A stretch of 64,000 nucleotides of DNA from Leptospira bandrabouensis (GCF_004770905.1 NZ_RQHT01000014.1:1178001-1242000), one strand, 5' to 3'. Counted from the stretch's first letter, positions 47,021 to 57,893 are shown. The notes: generated from the sequence alone by a model not told the origin. Numbers and translations are program-made.

Positions 47021-48463
47021 TCAATTTCTGCGAAAAAAATACCAACCTTCGCAAGCTTTCACCAAACGGACCCCTTTCCAATTTTCCAAATTTTCTTTGG
47101 ATTCGGTCACTCCCCAGGAAAAGGAAACAAAGGATTGGTTTTTTAAGTTTCCATCCCAAGTAAAATTGGCCACCCAAGGGTAGTACACTCCGTCTTTTGT
47201 GAAAGGAACAAGAGTCCATTTTTGATGGGAAAACGCATAACTGTATTTGATGGGCCAGTACGTGGCAGCACCGGGAAGGTTCGGATCAAATTCTGAAAGA
47301 CATTCCAATCTGTGATTTCGTTTGGTTTCTCCGGCTTTGACCATTGTTGTAAGTTCGGAATGTTTGCCTAAGTAATACCAAAAACATCCAAACACCAAAA
47401 CAATTGGAATTCCAAATCGAATGAAAGGAATCCTTTCTAACAATCGAAAGGAAAAATACAAAATTCCAAAAGGAAGGATGTAAAAATAACGTATGTTTGG
47501 TTCTATTTGGATGGTATATAAAATGAAAATGGAAATCAAAGGAGAAAGGTAAAAAACGAAATCGAGAAAAAAATCTTTTCCCTGATTCCGAAAAAGAGAT
47601 AAAAGTACAAACAAAGATCCAATCACCAAATACCAATAGAACCACTCCGAAAGTACCTCTTGGTTTGAGACGGAATGAACCAGTGTTTGCCAAACAGAAT
47701 TTGGATCTATAAGAATCGAATGAAATGTATTCATTAGTTTGGTGAGGTGAGAGAGGTTGTCGGATCCCATTGTGCCGATCCCCAACCATCGCAGTCCTTT
47801 GCCGATGGACTTTGCTAAGTGATATCCCACAAAACCCATGCTAAGTGGTCCTACACTTTGCCAACGCAAACGAACAAGGGCATAAAAAATTAAAAACGGT
47901 GAGAAGTTGATGAAAAACCAATATTCCGAAACCCAAACAAGGGTCATAAGGAGGAGGAACCGAAACCAAACTTTGCCTTTTTTGGGGTTCCAATGATCCA
48001 ATTCAAACAAAGTCCAGATAACAAAGAAAAAGGTCATCGCATGGAAGCTGGGAAAGTAAAACTGGCCCAATTGGTTGGGATCAAGTCCCGCAAACATAAA
48101 AAATCCCAAGGAAACCAAATAAGAGAATCGTTTGGCCAATCCAAGGGATCTGGCTAACGCATAAGGCAGACAAAATACAAGGAATCCAAAAACTAAGTGG
48201 AACCAGTAAATCGAAGAAACAATGGGATAGGCAAGGATGGCATAGATCAAATCAGGAAAAATAGTGGTGCAAGGAGGAAGGTTCCATCCTCGAACACCTT
48301 CCCATCCGCCAGTCCAAAAATCCCGTGCAAACAAATAAGGATATAAAATATCGCTATCAGTACCTTCCCCCAAATGATTTTCATAGATGACATCATAAAA
48401 CAGATGAAAGCTGCCAAATAAAATCAGTAAGATGAGGATTGGTTTTACATTTCGCAATTTCAT
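47021..48463 (-). CDS. polytopic membrane protein of unknown function
   Basis: 480 residues with about ten hydrophobic helices and a ~100-residue C-terminal soluble end. An aromatic, acidic loop follows the first helix (DVIYENHLGEGTDSDILYPY), a layout seen in GT-C glycosyltransferases and in Leptospira envelope proteins, but no diagnostic motif is recognised. It stands alone between terC and the pseudouridine synthase gene. Confidence 0.6.
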   Translation of the reverse strand: MKLRNVKPILILLILFGSFHLFYDVIYENHLGEGTDSDILYPYLFARDFWTGGWEGVRGWNLPPCTTIFPDLIYAILAYPIVSSIYWFHLVFGFLVFCLPYALARSLGLAKRFSYLVSLGFFMFAGLDPNQLGQFYFPSFHAMTFFFVIWTLFELDHWNPKKGKVWFRFLLLMTLVWVSEYWFFINFSPFLIFYALVRLRWQSVGPLSMGFVGYHLAKSIGKGLRWLGIGTMGSDNLSHLTKLMNTFHSILIDPNSVWQTLVHSVSNQEVLSEWFYWYLVIGSLFVLLSLFRNQGKDFFLDFVFYLSPLISIFILYTIQIEPNIRYFYILPFGILYFSFRLLERIPFIRFGIPIVLVFGCFWYYLGKHSELTTMVKAGETKRNHRLECLSEFDPNLPGAATYWPIKYSYAFSHQKWTLVPFTKDGVYYPWVANFTWDGNLKNQSFVSFSWGVTESKENLENWKGVRLVKACEGWYFFRRN

Positions 48464-48529
48464 AAAAAAATCACTGGCAATCGGAAATCATATTTCTTTA
48501 CAAACATGATTATGAAAAGATACGTCCCA

Positions 48530-49468
48530 CTAGTAACTGGGGCATTTCCGTTCAAAGGTTTTGAACCTTTCTGGAAAATCAAGTTCCACTAAGATTCGTT
48601 TGTCGGCAATAAAAGGATGAGGAAACTCCAATCGTTTGGCAAAAAGTAAAAGTCCATATTGTGCATAGTCTTTTGCCGAACGAGAATACAATGTATCACC
48701 TACGACGGGGCAACCAATCTTTGCCATATGAACACGGATTTGGTGGGTACGACCGGTTTCCAGCCCTAGTTTCATCAAACTGTATTTCCGTCCGGTTTGT
48801 GTTTGGACAATTTTTTCTGTTTTGTAATGAGTGATGGCCATTCGTCCATCTTCCCGTACACACATTTTCACTCGTTCGACGGGATGGCGGCCAATGGGTA
48901 AATTGACAGTCCCTTCCGATTCCACAGGAGCTTGCAAAACCCAAGCGTAGTACGTTTTATCCACGAGTCTGTCTTGGAACATTTTGGAGAGGGCTGCATG
49001 GGCACGATCGGTTTTGGCAATGATGAGAACCCCTTCTGTAGGTTTATCGAGCCTATGCACAATCCCTGGACGACGTTCACCACCTGTGGCTGATAGGTTT
49101 TTGAATTGGTGGAGGAGTCCATTCACAAGGGAAGGTTGGTCGTCTCCCGGTCCACTGTGACAAGCAATCCCCGCCTTCTTATGGATAACCATAAATTCGT
49201 CCTCATCATAAAGAACAGGAATGTCCATAGGGATGGGTTCGAGTCTTGAAGGTGGTCTTGCGATCACATCCACTACATATTCTTCGCCAACGGTCACTTT
49301 ATATCCATTTTTATGGGCGAGTTGATCTTTGGTTTTGTTTGTCACAAATCCAGAATCAATCCACTTTTGAACGGTTGAACGGCTGAGATCGTCTCCAGCA
49401 TTGTCTTTTAGAAAGACATCTAGGCGACTTTGGTCATAATCTTCGGAAACGGTTACAAATATTTGCAT
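48530..49468 (-). CDS. RluA-family 23S rRNA pseudouridine synthase
   Basis: 312 residues. An S4 RNA-binding domain (about 14-60: LDVFLKDNAGDDLSRSTVQK) is followed by the catalytic domain with the HRLDKPTEGVLIIAKT motif, which holds the essential Asp. The ATHQIRVHMAK-like segment (GRTHQIRVHMAKIGCPVVGD) is intact. It modifies uridines in rRNA in the cytoplasm; it is closest in layout to RluD, but the target is not certain. Confidence 0.9.
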   Translation of the reverse strand: MQIFVTVSEDYDQSRLDVFLKDNAGDDLSRSTVQKWIDSGFVTNKTKDQLAHKNGYKVTVGEEYVVDVIARPPSRLEPIPMDIPVLYDEDEFMVIHKKAGIACHSGPGDDQPSLVNGLLHQFKNLSATGGERRPGIVHRLDKPTEGVLIIAKTDRAHAALSKMFQDRLVDKTYYAWVLQAPVESEGTVNLPIGRHPVERVKMCVREDGRMAITHYKTEKIVQTQTGRKYSLMKLGLETGRTHQIRVHMAKIGCPVVGDTLYSRSAKDYAQYGLLLFAKRLEFPHPFIADKRILVELDFPERFKTFERKCPSY

Positions 49469-49527
49469 TTTCGGTTGTTATCTAATGAAAAGAACTAAAC
49501 TATGGAAACATTAAGGTAGGTCAACTG

Positions 49528-50097
49528 ATGAAAAAAGGATTTTTTTTAAGCCTCATCCTCCTCGCAGGTCTTTCGCTTTCATTAACGAATTGTTCGTCTT
49601 CTGAAGAAAAAGAAACTCCAAAAGAAACAACGTCCACAACAACGGACAACACAACTGGAGTTTCTTCTAGAGATCTCAACGGAGCTCTTTTGGACGAAAT
49701 CAACGTAGCACTTAAAGACTACCGTTACCCAGATGGTGTTCGTCGCAGAGGTTTTAGCTATAAACAAGCGGACATCCAAGCAGAAGATTTCAAAACTTGG
49801 GCAAAAGACAACGTTTCTTACATCAAAGACGCTCTTGCAAAACTTCCTGAAGGATATGCTTTAGAAGTAACTGGTCATGCGGATGCATCTGGTCCAGAAG
49901 AAGCAGAAGGTGCTAAAAAAGGAAACGGATACTATTCACAAATTCGTTCTGATGCAGTGAAAGACGCTCTTGTAAAACAAGGGATCCCTGCTGACAGAAT
50001 CGTAACAAAAGCTGCTGGTTCTTCTAAGCCAATTTCTGGTTTTGATGAAAAAGACGCGATCAACCGTCGTGTGACTTTCCAAGTCGTTTCTAAATAA
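49528..50097 (+). CDS. loa22: Loa22-like OmpA-domain lipoprotein
   Basis: 189 residues. Signal peptide with the lipobox LTNC (Cys22), then a Thr/Ser/Glu-rich linker. The OmpA-like C-terminal domain has RYPDGVRRRGFSYKQADIQ, LEVTGHADASGPEEAEG and AINRRVTFQVV, which bind peptidoglycan. The RYP(D/E)GVRRRGFSYKQADI segment and the length match the Leptospira lipoprotein Loa22, which is surface-exposed and needed for virulence in pathogens. Presence alone does not mean virulence; saprophytes have it too. A terminator follows 40 bp after the stop. Confidence 0.85.
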   Translation: MKKGFFLSLILLAGLSLSLTNCSSSEEKETPKETTSTTTDNTTGVSSRDLNGALLDEINVALKDYRYPDGVRRRGFSYKQADIQAEDFKTWAKDNVSYIKDALAKLPEGYALEVTGHADASGPEEAEGAKKGNGYYSQIRSDAVKDALVKQGIPADRIVTKAAGSSKPISGFDEKDAINRRVTFQVVSK

Positions 50098-50137
50098 GAA
50101 ATTTAAATTTCTTACCTAGAGACTTTTCTCTAAATCA

Positions 50138-50163
50138 AACCCACCTTTTGGTGGGTTTTTTTA
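50138..50163 (+). terminator. intrinsic terminator of loa22
   Basis: Stem AACCCACC / GGTGGGTT with the loop TTTT, followed by a T-run. It lies 40 bp after the stop of the lipoprotein gene. Confidence 0.88.
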
Positions 50164-50204
50164 TACCCATATCCTTTTTGGAATTAGATGCCTCTTTTGT
50201 TTTT

Positions 50205-50345
50205 TTTGTTTGGGCGCCTCGCATTGGTTATGCGAATGAAGAATTGATTTTAATCCGACCGCGCTTTTCGTTTCAATCCTTCGGATTTCCGCTTCTATCG
50301 TCACTTCGATACACTCAGCGTAAATGGCGCGGGGGGATGGGAGTT
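50205..50345. repeat. GC-rich structured intergenic block
   Basis: Begins TTTGGGCGCCTCGCA after a T-run and contains the small hairpin CGCAT-TGGTT-ATGCG and the palindromic GCGC near its end. GGGCGCCTCGCA (50212-50223) is the reverse complement of 41431-41442. The gene-free interval is 50164-50524; nothing else is supported in it. Confidence 0.45.
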
Positions 50346-50524
50346 AACACCAAAGATGATTCTCTTTTTTAAAAATATGATGCGACACAGCTATTAAAAT
50401 AAGAGTAAGAGGATCTATTTGTTTGTATTTTTTGAATGAAACAAATTCTTGATCGTAAATACTCTTTAATGGAAATTAAGAAACTACTAAAAACTGCCAA
50501 ATTTTGAATTTGGAGAAATTATTT

Positions 50525-50875
50525 ATGATTTTTATGATAATCAAATACTTAGTCACTGCGGCACTTGTTGTCATCATTTCGGAAGTGGCAAAACGGAATG
50601 ATCGAGTAGGAAGCCTCATCGCTTCTCTTCCATTGGTCACCATTCTAACATTGTTTTGGTTAAAATTTGAAAATGCTGGCACAGAAAAAATCTCGAACCA
50701 TGCCTATTATACTTTTTGGTTTGTGATTCCCACTTTACCTATGTTTTTGTTATTTCCAAAACTAAATGCCACTTACGGGTTTTGGGTAGCCATGTTATTC
50801 AGTATCGTTTTTACGGTAGTTTTGTTTTATCTATATCAGTTGGTTCTAGGTCGATTCGGAATTCGTTTGTTATAA
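50525..50875 (+). CDS. DUF3147 membrane protein
   Basis: 116 residues from the ATG at 50525 (MIFMIIKYLVTAALVVI), with TTTGGAGAAA upstream; a TTG at 50504 adds seven residues. Four hydrophobic helices, with the typical DUF3147 segments SEVAKRNDRVGSLIASLPLVT and HAYYTFWFVIPTLPMFLLFP. Function unknown for the family. Confidence 0.8.
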   Translation: MIFMIIKYLVTAALVVIISEVAKRNDRVGSLIASLPLVTILTLFWLKFENAGTEKISNHAYYTFWFVIPTLPMFLLFPKLNATYGFWVAMLFSIVFTVVLFYLYQLVLGRFGIRLL

Positions 50876-50914
50876 AGGAATTTTTGGGATTACAATTTGA
50901 TTTTGTCAGAGATA

Positions 50915-51511
50915 TCACTTAATCCCTGTTGCCAAAAATAATGATGCATCTTCCTTCATAAAAATATTTTTCCCATGATAAAACGTATTTTTATTTATAT
51001 TGTGAAACCCAACTGCAGAGAGTAAGGACTTAATTTCTAAATCGGTAAATCCGTTATGCACTTTGGGATGATTTATCTTTTCATTTTTATCAAAATCAAC
51101 AAGGGCGATCTTTCCTTGGGGATTTAGAATTTCATAAAAAAACTTTAAAATCTTTTTTGTATCGGGGATATGCAAAAGAACCAAAGAAACCAGTAAAATA
51201 TCTGCTTTTTTTGTTTTCGAGTTTTGCAGAAAGTTGGAGTGGATTACCTCTGCATTCTGTATGTTCTTTCTTTTGATTTTTTCGCGGACAATGTCTAACA
51301 TGGGTTCCGAGGAATCAATGAATAACACATGGTCGACTAAGGATGTTAAGGTAAGGCCGACAAGACCCGTGCCACAACCATAATCAAATAAAGTTTTTGA
51401 TTGGCTCTCTTGGCATTCTGTTTGCACGGCACTGGCAATGATTTTTGCTAATTCTATTCTTTCGTTTGTATCATACTCTTTTGCAAGTTGGTCAAAAACA
51501 TTTGTTTCCAT
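50915..51511 (-). CDS. class I SAM-dependent methyltransferase
   Basis: 198 residues. The SAM-binding motif LFDYGCGTGLVGLTL (GxGxG) is near residue 45; the acidic DSSEPML motif II and DILLVSLVLLHIP follow. The target cannot be told. The first 25 residues (MET NVFDQLAKEYDTN) are a normal short start. It stands convergent to the DUF3147 gene. Confidence 0.85.
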   Translation of the reverse strand: METNVFDQLAKEYDTNERIELAKIIASAVQTECQESQSKTLFDYGCGTGLVGLTLTSLVDHVLFIDSSEPMLDIVREKIKRKNIQNAEVIHSNFLQNSKTKKADILLVSLVLLHIPDTKKILKFFYEILNPQGKIALVDFDKNEKINHPKVHNGFTDLEIKSLLSAVGFHNINKNTFYHGKNIFMKEDASLFLATGIK

Positions 51512-51567
51512 CCTATTTTAGACAACAATGAACCATGTGAATCCATCCTAGTTCCAAAAAAGATTTC

Positions 51568-52530
51568 TTAAAAACTAACCATCATTCCCAAATAAATTCC
51601 ACGCAAACGATCAAAGTTTTCTGATTTTTTCGGGAGGTTCCATTCCCAAGTGTCTGTCACGGAAGGATTCTGTGATCCTAAATTTGCCGTGTTACTGCTA
51701 AATTGAATTTCATTGTAATGCAAATAGGAGAACTTAGAAACAATCATATTATAACCCACAAAAAATTTCATATTCGGATGAAACGAATAGGAAAGCGATC
51801 CATCCCATTCATAACCACGAAAGATTCCTTCTGTACCAGCAGTGGATAGGGAATATTGGAATCGGTCCTCCATTAAGTTAGGTTGTTTGAAAAACCTAGT
51901 GCCTTGTGTGTAGAATACATCCATTGTTAGGTGGAGTGCTAATTTTTGGGAGAGTTGGTAGACAGATTGGGCTGAGACTTGCGGCCCATACGTAAAAAAA
52001 TATTCTTTGAAGGTTCCTTGGCCTAAATAGTTCCCATAGAGATACCTGTTGATATTACGAACCCCACCTCCCAGATATAATTTCCAATCTTTGTTAAGTA
52101 AAAATGTTTGGTAAAGGTTCAGTTCAAACTCAGAATGAGCCGTCGGAGAAAGATAAAACCGGGATACATTTCCACCTTGGGCCGACTGTTGGTAAAGTAG
52201 AGTATTTGCGTTTACGATTTCAATTTCAAAATAAGAAAGATCTACTTTGAATCCTTTCTCTAAGTTTTCATAACTGAAGACAAAGGGAATGAGAACCTTT
52301 CCATTTTCTTTCAAAGCGGAACTAGAACGAGTGGGGACAATGGATTCATTTTTATCCGTGAGAGAGCTGTATTCGTAAGGAAGGTAGTGGTAGGTCTGTC
52401 TTTTTAAGAGCAAACTCCATTCTGATTTTTTGATTTTTCCTTCGAGGATTGAGGTTTCCATTTCCCGGCCCTCCGCAAAAATCATGGAAGAGACAGAAAC
52501 AAGGAATAGATAAATTAGGTTCTGTTTCAT
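51568..52530 (-). CDS. predicted outer-membrane beta-barrel protein
   Basis: 320 residues. Signal peptide (IYLFLVSVSSMIFAE) then an alternating aromatic/polar beta pattern ending in the aromatic C-terminus GIYLGMMVSF, typical of outer-membrane barrels. It resembles a family of Leptospira outer-membrane proteins found across the genus, although I cannot name the family with certainty. No catalytic motif. It stands alone, divergent from fumarase. Confidence 0.7.
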   Translation of the reverse strand: MKQNLIYLFLVSVSSMIFAEGREMETSILEGKIKKSEWSLLLKRQTYHYLPYEYSSLTDKNESIVPTRSSSALKENGKVLIPFVFSYENLEKGFKVDLSYFEIEIVNANTLLYQQSAQGGNVSRFYLSPTAHSEFELNLYQTFLLNKDWKLYLGGGVRNINRYLYGNYLGQGTFKEYFFTYGPQVSAQSVYQLSQKLALHLTMDVFYTQGTRFFKQPNLMEDRFQYSLSTAGTEGIFRGYEWDGSLSYSFHPNMKFFVGYNMIVSKFSYLHYNEIQFSSNTANLGSQNPSVTDTWEWNLPKKSENFDRLRGIYLGMMVSF

Positions 52531-52682
52531 TTTTCCTTGTTATAGACTGATTTTAAAAAATAGAAACGATTTTTTCCCTTCCTGTTTTCCTCTTTCTCCT
52601 TGGTGTTTCTAACAGTCCTTGTAAAAATTCATTTACGAAACGAGGAATCCCGCGAAATTAGAAGTTATAAATAGAGGTTTCC

Positions 52683-54296
52683 ATGCCAGAGTTTTTTTAC
52701 GCCGATCCTTTCCCTTTAAAAGAAGACACCACAGAATACAAATTATTAACAAAAGATTTTGTAAGCACAGTCCCCTTTGGTGATAAAGAAATTCTAAAAG
52801 TGGAACCGGAAGGGCTTACCTTCCTTGCGGAAAAGGCAATGGAAGATGTATCTTTTTATTTAAGAACAAAACACCTAGAAAAAGTTCGTAAAATTTTGGA
52901 CGACCCGGAGGCAACACCAAACGATCGTTTTGTGGCAATGGCTCTCCTTAAAAATGCTGTGATTGCCGCAGACAAACAACTCCCTTCCTGCCAAGATACA
53001 GGAACCGGGATAGTGATGGCAAAAAAAGGGGAATATGTAATTACCGGTGGCGATGACGCAGAAGCCCTTTCTCGTGGAATTTATAATACCTATGTAAACA
53101 GAAACTTACGTTATTCACAAGTGGTTCCTCTCACAATGTACGATGAGGTCAATTCTGGTTCCAACTTGCCCGCGCAGATTGATATTTATTCTACACCTGG
53201 CGATAAATACAGTTTTCTATTTTTGGCAAAAGGGGGTGGGTCTGCGAACAAAACGTATCTTTTCCAAGAAACAAAAGCACTTCTCAATCCGGCTTCTCTC
53301 GAAAAATTCATCACAGAAAAAGTATCCAACTTGGGTACAGCAGCCTGTCCTCCTTACCATATCGCAGTGGTGATTGGAGGAACGTCAGCAGAAGCCAATT
53401 TAAAGACCGTAAAACTGGCGTCAGCTGGGTATTTGGACCATTTGCCAACCAAAGGAGACAAATTTGGATCTGCCTTCCGCGATATAGAACTGGAAGAAAA
53501 AATGTTACTGGCGGCTCAAAAATCAGGAATTGGAGCTCAGTTTGGTGGAAAGTATTTGGCCCATGATTTTAAAGTCATTCGACTTCCTCGCCATGGCGCT
53601 TCTTGTCCAGTGGGACTTGGTGTGAGTTGTAGTGCCGATCGTAACATCAAAGCAAAAATTACAAAAGACGGAATTTATTTAGAAAAACTAGAATACGATC
53701 CATCTAAGTTTTTACCAACGATCGATGATGTGGATTCCAATACGGAATCCGTACATATCAATCTCAACCAACCAATGCCTGAAATTTTAAAAGTTCTAAC
53801 TAAATATCCAGTTAAAACACGTGTTATGTTGTCGGGTCGATTGGTTGTAGCTCGTGACATCGCACATGCCAAGTTAAAGGAAAAATTGGATAAGGGCGAA
53901 CCACTTCCTGAATATTTCAAAAACCATCCAGTGTATTATGCAGGTCCTGCCAAAACTCCAGAAGGGATGCCATCTGGTTCTTTTGGACCAACGACTGCGG
54001 GTCGTATGGATAGTTATGTGCCACTATTCCAAGAGAAAGGTTATTCGATGATTTCTCTTGCGAAAGGGAACCGGTCCAAAGTTGTCACTGATAGTTGCAA
54101 AAAAAATGGTGGGTTTTATCTCGGATCGATTGGTGGTCCAGCAGCTCTTCTTGCGAAAGAAAATATTAAAAAGGTAGAAGTGTTGGATTTCCCTGAGTTA
54201 GGTATGGAAGCGGTATGGTCGATTGACGTGGAAAATTTCCCTGCCTTCATCGTAGTAGATGATAAAGGAAATGATTTTTTCCAAATGTTGAATTAA
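52683..54296 (+). CDS. fumA: class I fumarate hydratase (4Fe-4S)
   Basis: 537 residues, the usual length. The three cluster cysteines are Cys103 in [10 protein letters not shown], Cys222 in [10 protein letters not shown] and Cys308 in [19 protein letters not shown] and [18 protein letters not shown], the fumarase C-terminal domain, are intact. It converts fumarate to malate and is oxygen-sensitive. It lies 42 bp upstream of the SDH/FRD flavoprotein gene in the same orientation. A class II enzyme is encoded 2 kb away, so the segment has both forms. Confidence 0.95.
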   Translation: MPEFFYADPFPLKEDTTEYKLLTKDFVSTVPFGDKEILKVEPEGLTFLAEKAMEDVSFYLRTKHLEKVRKILDDPEATPNDRFVAMALLKNAVIAADKQLPSCQDTGTGIVMAKKGEYVITGGDDAEALSRGIYNTYVNRNLRYSQVVPLTMYDEVNSGSNLPAQIDIYSTPGDKYSFLFLAKGGGSANKTYLFQETKALLNPASLEKFITEKVSNLGTAACPPYHIAVVIGGTSAEANLKTVKLASAGYLDHLPTKGDKFGSAFRDIELEEKMLLAAQKSGIGAQFGGKYLAHDFKVIRLPRHGASCPVGLGVSCSADRNIKAKITKDGIYLEKLEYDPSKFLPTIDDVDSNTESVHINLNQPMPEILKVLTKYPVKTRVMLSGRLVVARDIAHAKLKEKLDKGEPLPEYFKNHPVYYAGPAKTPEGMPSGSFGPTTAGRMDSYVPLFQEKGYSMISLAKGNRSKVVTDSCKKNGGFYLGSIGGPAALLAKENIKKVEVLDFPELGMEAVWSIDVENFPAFIVVDDKGNDFFQMLN

Positions 54297-54338
54297 AATT
54301 TTCTAATGAATCCTTTTCATTTGTTTGTCTAAGAAGTT

Positions 54339-56282
54339 ATGAATGAAAAGGAAAAAAAATCATTCTTTTGGGACTCAAAAATCCCAGATGGTCCATTGGA
54401 AGAAAAATGGAATCTCTTTAAAAGGAATTCTAAATTAATTTCACCTAACAATAGAAAGAAATTCAAAATCATCGTTGTGGGTACTGGTCTTTCTGGGAGT
54501 GCAGCTGCAGCGACTCTCGCGGAACAAGGTTATCAAGTTTCATCTTTTTGTTTTCATGATTCCGCAAGGCGAGCCCATTCCATTGCTGCTCAAGGTGGAG
54601 TGAATGCGGCAAAAAATTATAAAAATGATGGGGATAGTGTTACCCGCATGTTTCGGGATACATTAAAAGGTGGTGACTTCCGTTCTCGTGAAGCAAATGT
54701 GTATCGATTAGCCGAGTGTTCCCTTCCTTTTATCGATCTTGCCGTTTCCCAAGGTGTTCCTTTTAACCGAGAGTATGGTGGTTATTTAGAGAATCGTTCG
54801 TTTGGTGGAGTGCAAGTCAGCCGAACTTTTTATTCCAAAGGGCAAACCGGGCAACAATTGTTACTTGGTTCCTACCAAACATTGATGCGTCAAGTGCACC
54901 TAAGCAATGTTCAATTATATACAAATACGGAACTTTTGGATTATATCATCATTGATGGCCAGGCAAAGGGTATTATCGTTCGCAATTTGTTAAATGGACA
55001 TTTGGAAAAACATGCAGCACATGCGATTGTTGTTGCTTCTGGTGGATTTGGAAAAATTTATTATTTATCCACCCTAGCATTAGGATGTAATGCAACAGCA
55101 GTTTGGCGAGCTCATAAAAAAGGTGCCTTGTTTGCAAATCCAAGTTGGACCCAGATCCATCCTACCTCACTCCCACAATCAAACGGATACCAATCAAAAC
55201 TAACCTTAATGTCAGAATCTTTACGAAATGATGGAAGAATTTGGGTTCCCAAATCAAAAGACGAATGTAGGCAACCAGGGGAGATTCCTGAGGAGGAAAG
55301 GGATTATTACTTAGAAAGAAAATATCCTTCTTATGGTAACTTAGCTCCTAGAGACATATCTTCTCGCGCGGCAAAAGAGAGAATCGATTTGGGTTTTGGT
55401 GTTGGTCCCTTAAAAAATGCAGTGTATTTGGATTTTAAAGACGCAAAAAAAACATTGGGAGAAGAAGTATTACGTGCTCGGTATGGAAATCTTTTTGATA
55501 TGTATCAAAAAATAACAAATGTTGATCCTTTGAGCGAACCAATGTTAATCTCTCCTTCGGCACATTTTTCTATGGGCGGATTGTGGGTGGACTATGAATT
55601 GATGACGAGTGTTCCTGGACTATATGCAATAGGAGAAGCAAATTTTGCCGACCATGGTGCCAATCGATTGGGAGCCAATTCATTATTACAAGCATCGGTA
55701 GATGGTTACTTCATCCTTCCTGCCACACTTCCTAATTATCTTTATGATAAAGTAAACTCACCTCTCGTTTCCACGGATCATCCTAGTTTTTTAGAATCTG
55801 AAGAAAAGATTAAAAACGAAATTCATTTTTATACCAAAGCAAATGGACAAAAACTTATAGATGATTACCACAAAGAATTAGGTAAAATTTTATATGATGC
55901 TTGTGGATTAAAACGTTCTCAAGCGGACTTAGAATCCGCCATCGATACGATTCAAAAACTAAGAGAAGATTTTTTATCAGGAAATATAAAAGTTCCGAAA
56001 GACGTTTATTCTAAAAATGCAGAATTAGAAAAAGCGGGAAGAATGAAAGACTATCTAGAGTTAGCTGAGCTTATGTGTTTGGATGCACTATTGAGAGAAG
56101 AATCTTGTGGGGCACATTTTCGTATGGAACATCAAACAGCAGAGGGTGAGGCCAAAAGAGATGATAAAAACTTTCAATTTGTATCTTGTTTTGAATGGTC
56201 TGGAGATGTTTCTAATCCCATTTGGCACAAAGAAAGATTGGAATTTGAATCTTTTTTACCAAAAGATCGGGATTATAAATAA
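54339..56282 (+). CDS. sdhA: succinate dehydrogenase / fumarate reductase flavoprotein subunit
   Basis: 647 residues. FAD-binding GTGLSGSAAAATLAEQGY, the covalent-FAD region ARRAHSIAAQGGVNAAKNY, and the active-site HxAHFSMGG block (ISPSAHFSMGGLWVDY) are present. The layout is that of the B-type (Bacteroidetes/epsilon) SdhA. The first 40 residues are an extension before the FAD motif. The cytochrome b and iron-sulfur subunits are not next to it in this window; the next gene is on the other strand. It follows class I fumarase by 42 bp, so the two enzymes of the fumarate step are coexpressed. Confidence 0.92.
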   Translation: MNEKEKKSFFWDSKIPDGPLEEKWNLFKRNSKLISPNNRKKFKIIVVGTGLSGSAAAATLAEQGYQVSSFCFHDSARRAHSIAAQGGVNAAKNYKNDGDSVTRMFRDTLKGGDFRSREANVYRLAECSLPFIDLAVSQGVPFNREYGGYLENRSFGGVQVSRTFYSKGQTGQQLLLGSYQTLMRQVHLSNVQLYTNTELLDYIIIDGQAKGIIVRNLLNGHLEKHAAHAIVVASGGFGKIYYLSTLALGCNATAVWRAHKKGALFANPSWTQIHPTSLPQSNGYQSKLTLMSESLRNDGRIWVPKSKDECRQPGEIPEEERDYYLERKYPSYGNLAPRDISSRAAKERIDLGFGVGPLKNAVYLDFKDAKKTLGEEVLRARYGNLFDMYQKITNVDPLSEPMLISPSAHFSMGGLWVDYELMTSVPGLYAIGEANFADHGANRLGANSLLQASVDGYFILPATLPNYLYDKVNSPLVSTDHPSFLESEEKIKNEIHFYTKANGQKLIDDYHKELGKILYDACGLKRSQADLESAIDTIQKLREDFLSGNIKVPKDVYSKNAELEKAGRMKDYLELAELMCLDALLREESCGAHFRMEHQTAEGEAKRDDKNFQFVSCFEWSGDVSNPIWHKERLEFESFLPKDRDYK

Positions 56283-56385
56283 CCAAATAATTAATTTTCA
56301 CCTTCAAAAGGAAGGCGAAAAGACACTGTGGTAGGAGTTAACTTGAAGTTATACGCACACACACCGCGGTGTTCAGAAAGTAATT

Positions 56386-57765
56386 TCAAATCATCGCTTC
56401 TGGTTTTACCCAAAGATCAAATTCTTCGGCCGTAAGAATTCCTAATTTGATCCCAGCTTCTTTTAAGGTTGAATTTTCTTTATGAGCCAGTTTGGCAATT
56501 TTGGCAGCATTGTCATACCCTATGTGTGGGTTGAGTGCTGTCACAAGCATCAGTGACCGTTTTAAGTTTTGATTTATCGTTTCAAGGTTTGGTTCAATAC
56601 CCCTGGCACAATGTTCTTCAAATGACAAAGTAACATCTGCTAGTAGTCGTATGGAATTGAGAACATTAAATATAATCAAAGGTTTAAATACGTTCAGTTC
56701 AAAATTACCGGAAGATCCTCCTACATTCACTGCCACATCATTCCCAATGACTTGAGCGGCCACCATCGTCATAGCTTCGGATTGGGTAGGATTCACTTTT
56801 CCTGGCATAATGGAAGAGCCGGGTTCATTTTCGGGAAGGGAAATTTCGCCGATTCCTGAACGTGGACCCGAAGCCAACCACCTGATATCGTTTGCGATCT
56901 TCATCAGAGAACAAGCAATGGTTTTTAAAACTCCACTGACTTCGACTAATGAATCGTGGGCGGCAAGTGCCTCAAATTTGTTTTCTGCGCTGACAAAAGG
57001 AAGTCCTGTTTCTTTGGCAATCGCAGCGGCAGCTTCCTTTGCAAATTTAGGATGGGTGTTGAGTCCTGTTCCTACGGCTGTTCCCCCGAGAGCCAATCGA
57101 TACACAGACGGTAACACTCGTTTGATTCTATCTATGGAATAAGAAAGCTGCTGCACATAACCAGAAAATTCCTGTCCTAAGGTAAGAGGAGTGGCATCTT
57201 GCAAATGAGTTCTTCCAATTTTAATGATACTCTCAAATGCTTTTGATTTTTTCTCCAAAGTATCGTGAAGTGTTTGTAAGGCGGGAGTCAGTTTGTGAAC
57301 GAGTTGTTCGGCACAGGCAATGTGCATGGCTGTAGGGAAGGTATCGTTTGAACTTTGCGCTTTGTTCACATCATCATTGGGATGGATGGGAGTTTTGGAA
57401 CCTAGGACACCTCCTGCCATTTCAATGGCACGGTTGGATATGACTTCGTTTACATTCATATTGGTTTGTGTGCCCGAACCTGTTTGCCAAACCACAAGAG
57501 GAAAGTGGTCATCCAATTTGCCTTCGATGACTTCATCTGCCGCTTTTACTATGAGATTTGTTTTTTCTTTGGATAAAATTCCGAGTTCATGGTTTGTGAT
57601 AGCTGCGCACTTTTTTAAAATTCCAAAAACTCGAATCATTTCTCTAGGAAATCTATCATTGCCAATGTGAAAGTGGTGGAGGGAACGTTCGGTTTGTGCA
57701 CCCCAATAACGAGAGATTTCTACCGCAATTTCACCCATTGAGTCAGTTTCGATTCTTGTTTTCAT
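56386..57765 (-). CDS. fumC: class II fumarate hydratase
   Basis: 459 residues. The signature [15 protein letters not shown] is intact, with [15 protein letters not shown] and the [12 protein letters not shown] block. It is iron-independent and oxygen-tolerant and catalyses the same step as the class I enzyme. It is convergent with sdhA, 103 bp apart. Pairing both forms suggests that the species keeps an aerobic, oxidant-resistant route beside the iron-sulfur one. Confidence 0.95.
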   Translation of the reverse strand: MKTRIETDSMGEIAVEISRYWGAQTERSLHHFHIGNDRFPREMIRVFGILKKCAAITNHELGILSKEKTNLIVKAADEVIEGKLDDHFPLVVWQTGSGTQTNMNVNEVISNRAIEMAGGVLGSKTPIHPNDDVNKAQSSNDTFPTAMHIACAEQLVHKLTPALQTLHDTLEKKSKAFESIIKIGRTHLQDATPLTLGQEFSGYVQQLSYSIDRIKRVLPSVYRLALGGTAVGTGLNTHPKFAKEAAAAIAKETGLPFVSAENKFEALAAHDSLVEVSGVLKTIACSLMKIANDIRWLASGPRSGIGEISLPENEPGSSIMPGKVNPTQSEAMTMVAAQVIGNDVAVNVGGSSGNFELNVFKPLIIFNVLNSIRLLADVTLSFEEHCARGIEPNLETINQNLKRSLMLVTALNPHIGYDNAAKIAKLAHKENSTLKEAGIKLGILTAEEFDLWVKPEAMI

Positions 57766-57863
57766 ATTCCCTCACGAATCATTAGAGATCCCATTCTATT
57801 CTTAATGTAGACAGAGTTTGTTTGGAGAATCGAAAAAGAAAAAGGTGGGAATGAAAAAATGAT

Positions 57864-57893
57864 ACTCTCCCGCATCTGATGCAACGGGAGAGT
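57864..57893 (-). terminator. intrinsic terminator
   Basis: Stem ACTCTCCCG / CGGGAGAGT. On the minus strand it is followed by a T-run (ATCATTTTTTC). It lies just after the stop of the four-helix membrane gene at 57908. Confidence 0.78.

Noticed and set aside
50148..50372. Frame after loa22
   Set aside because: Overlaps the terminator and the GC-rich block; no conserved character.
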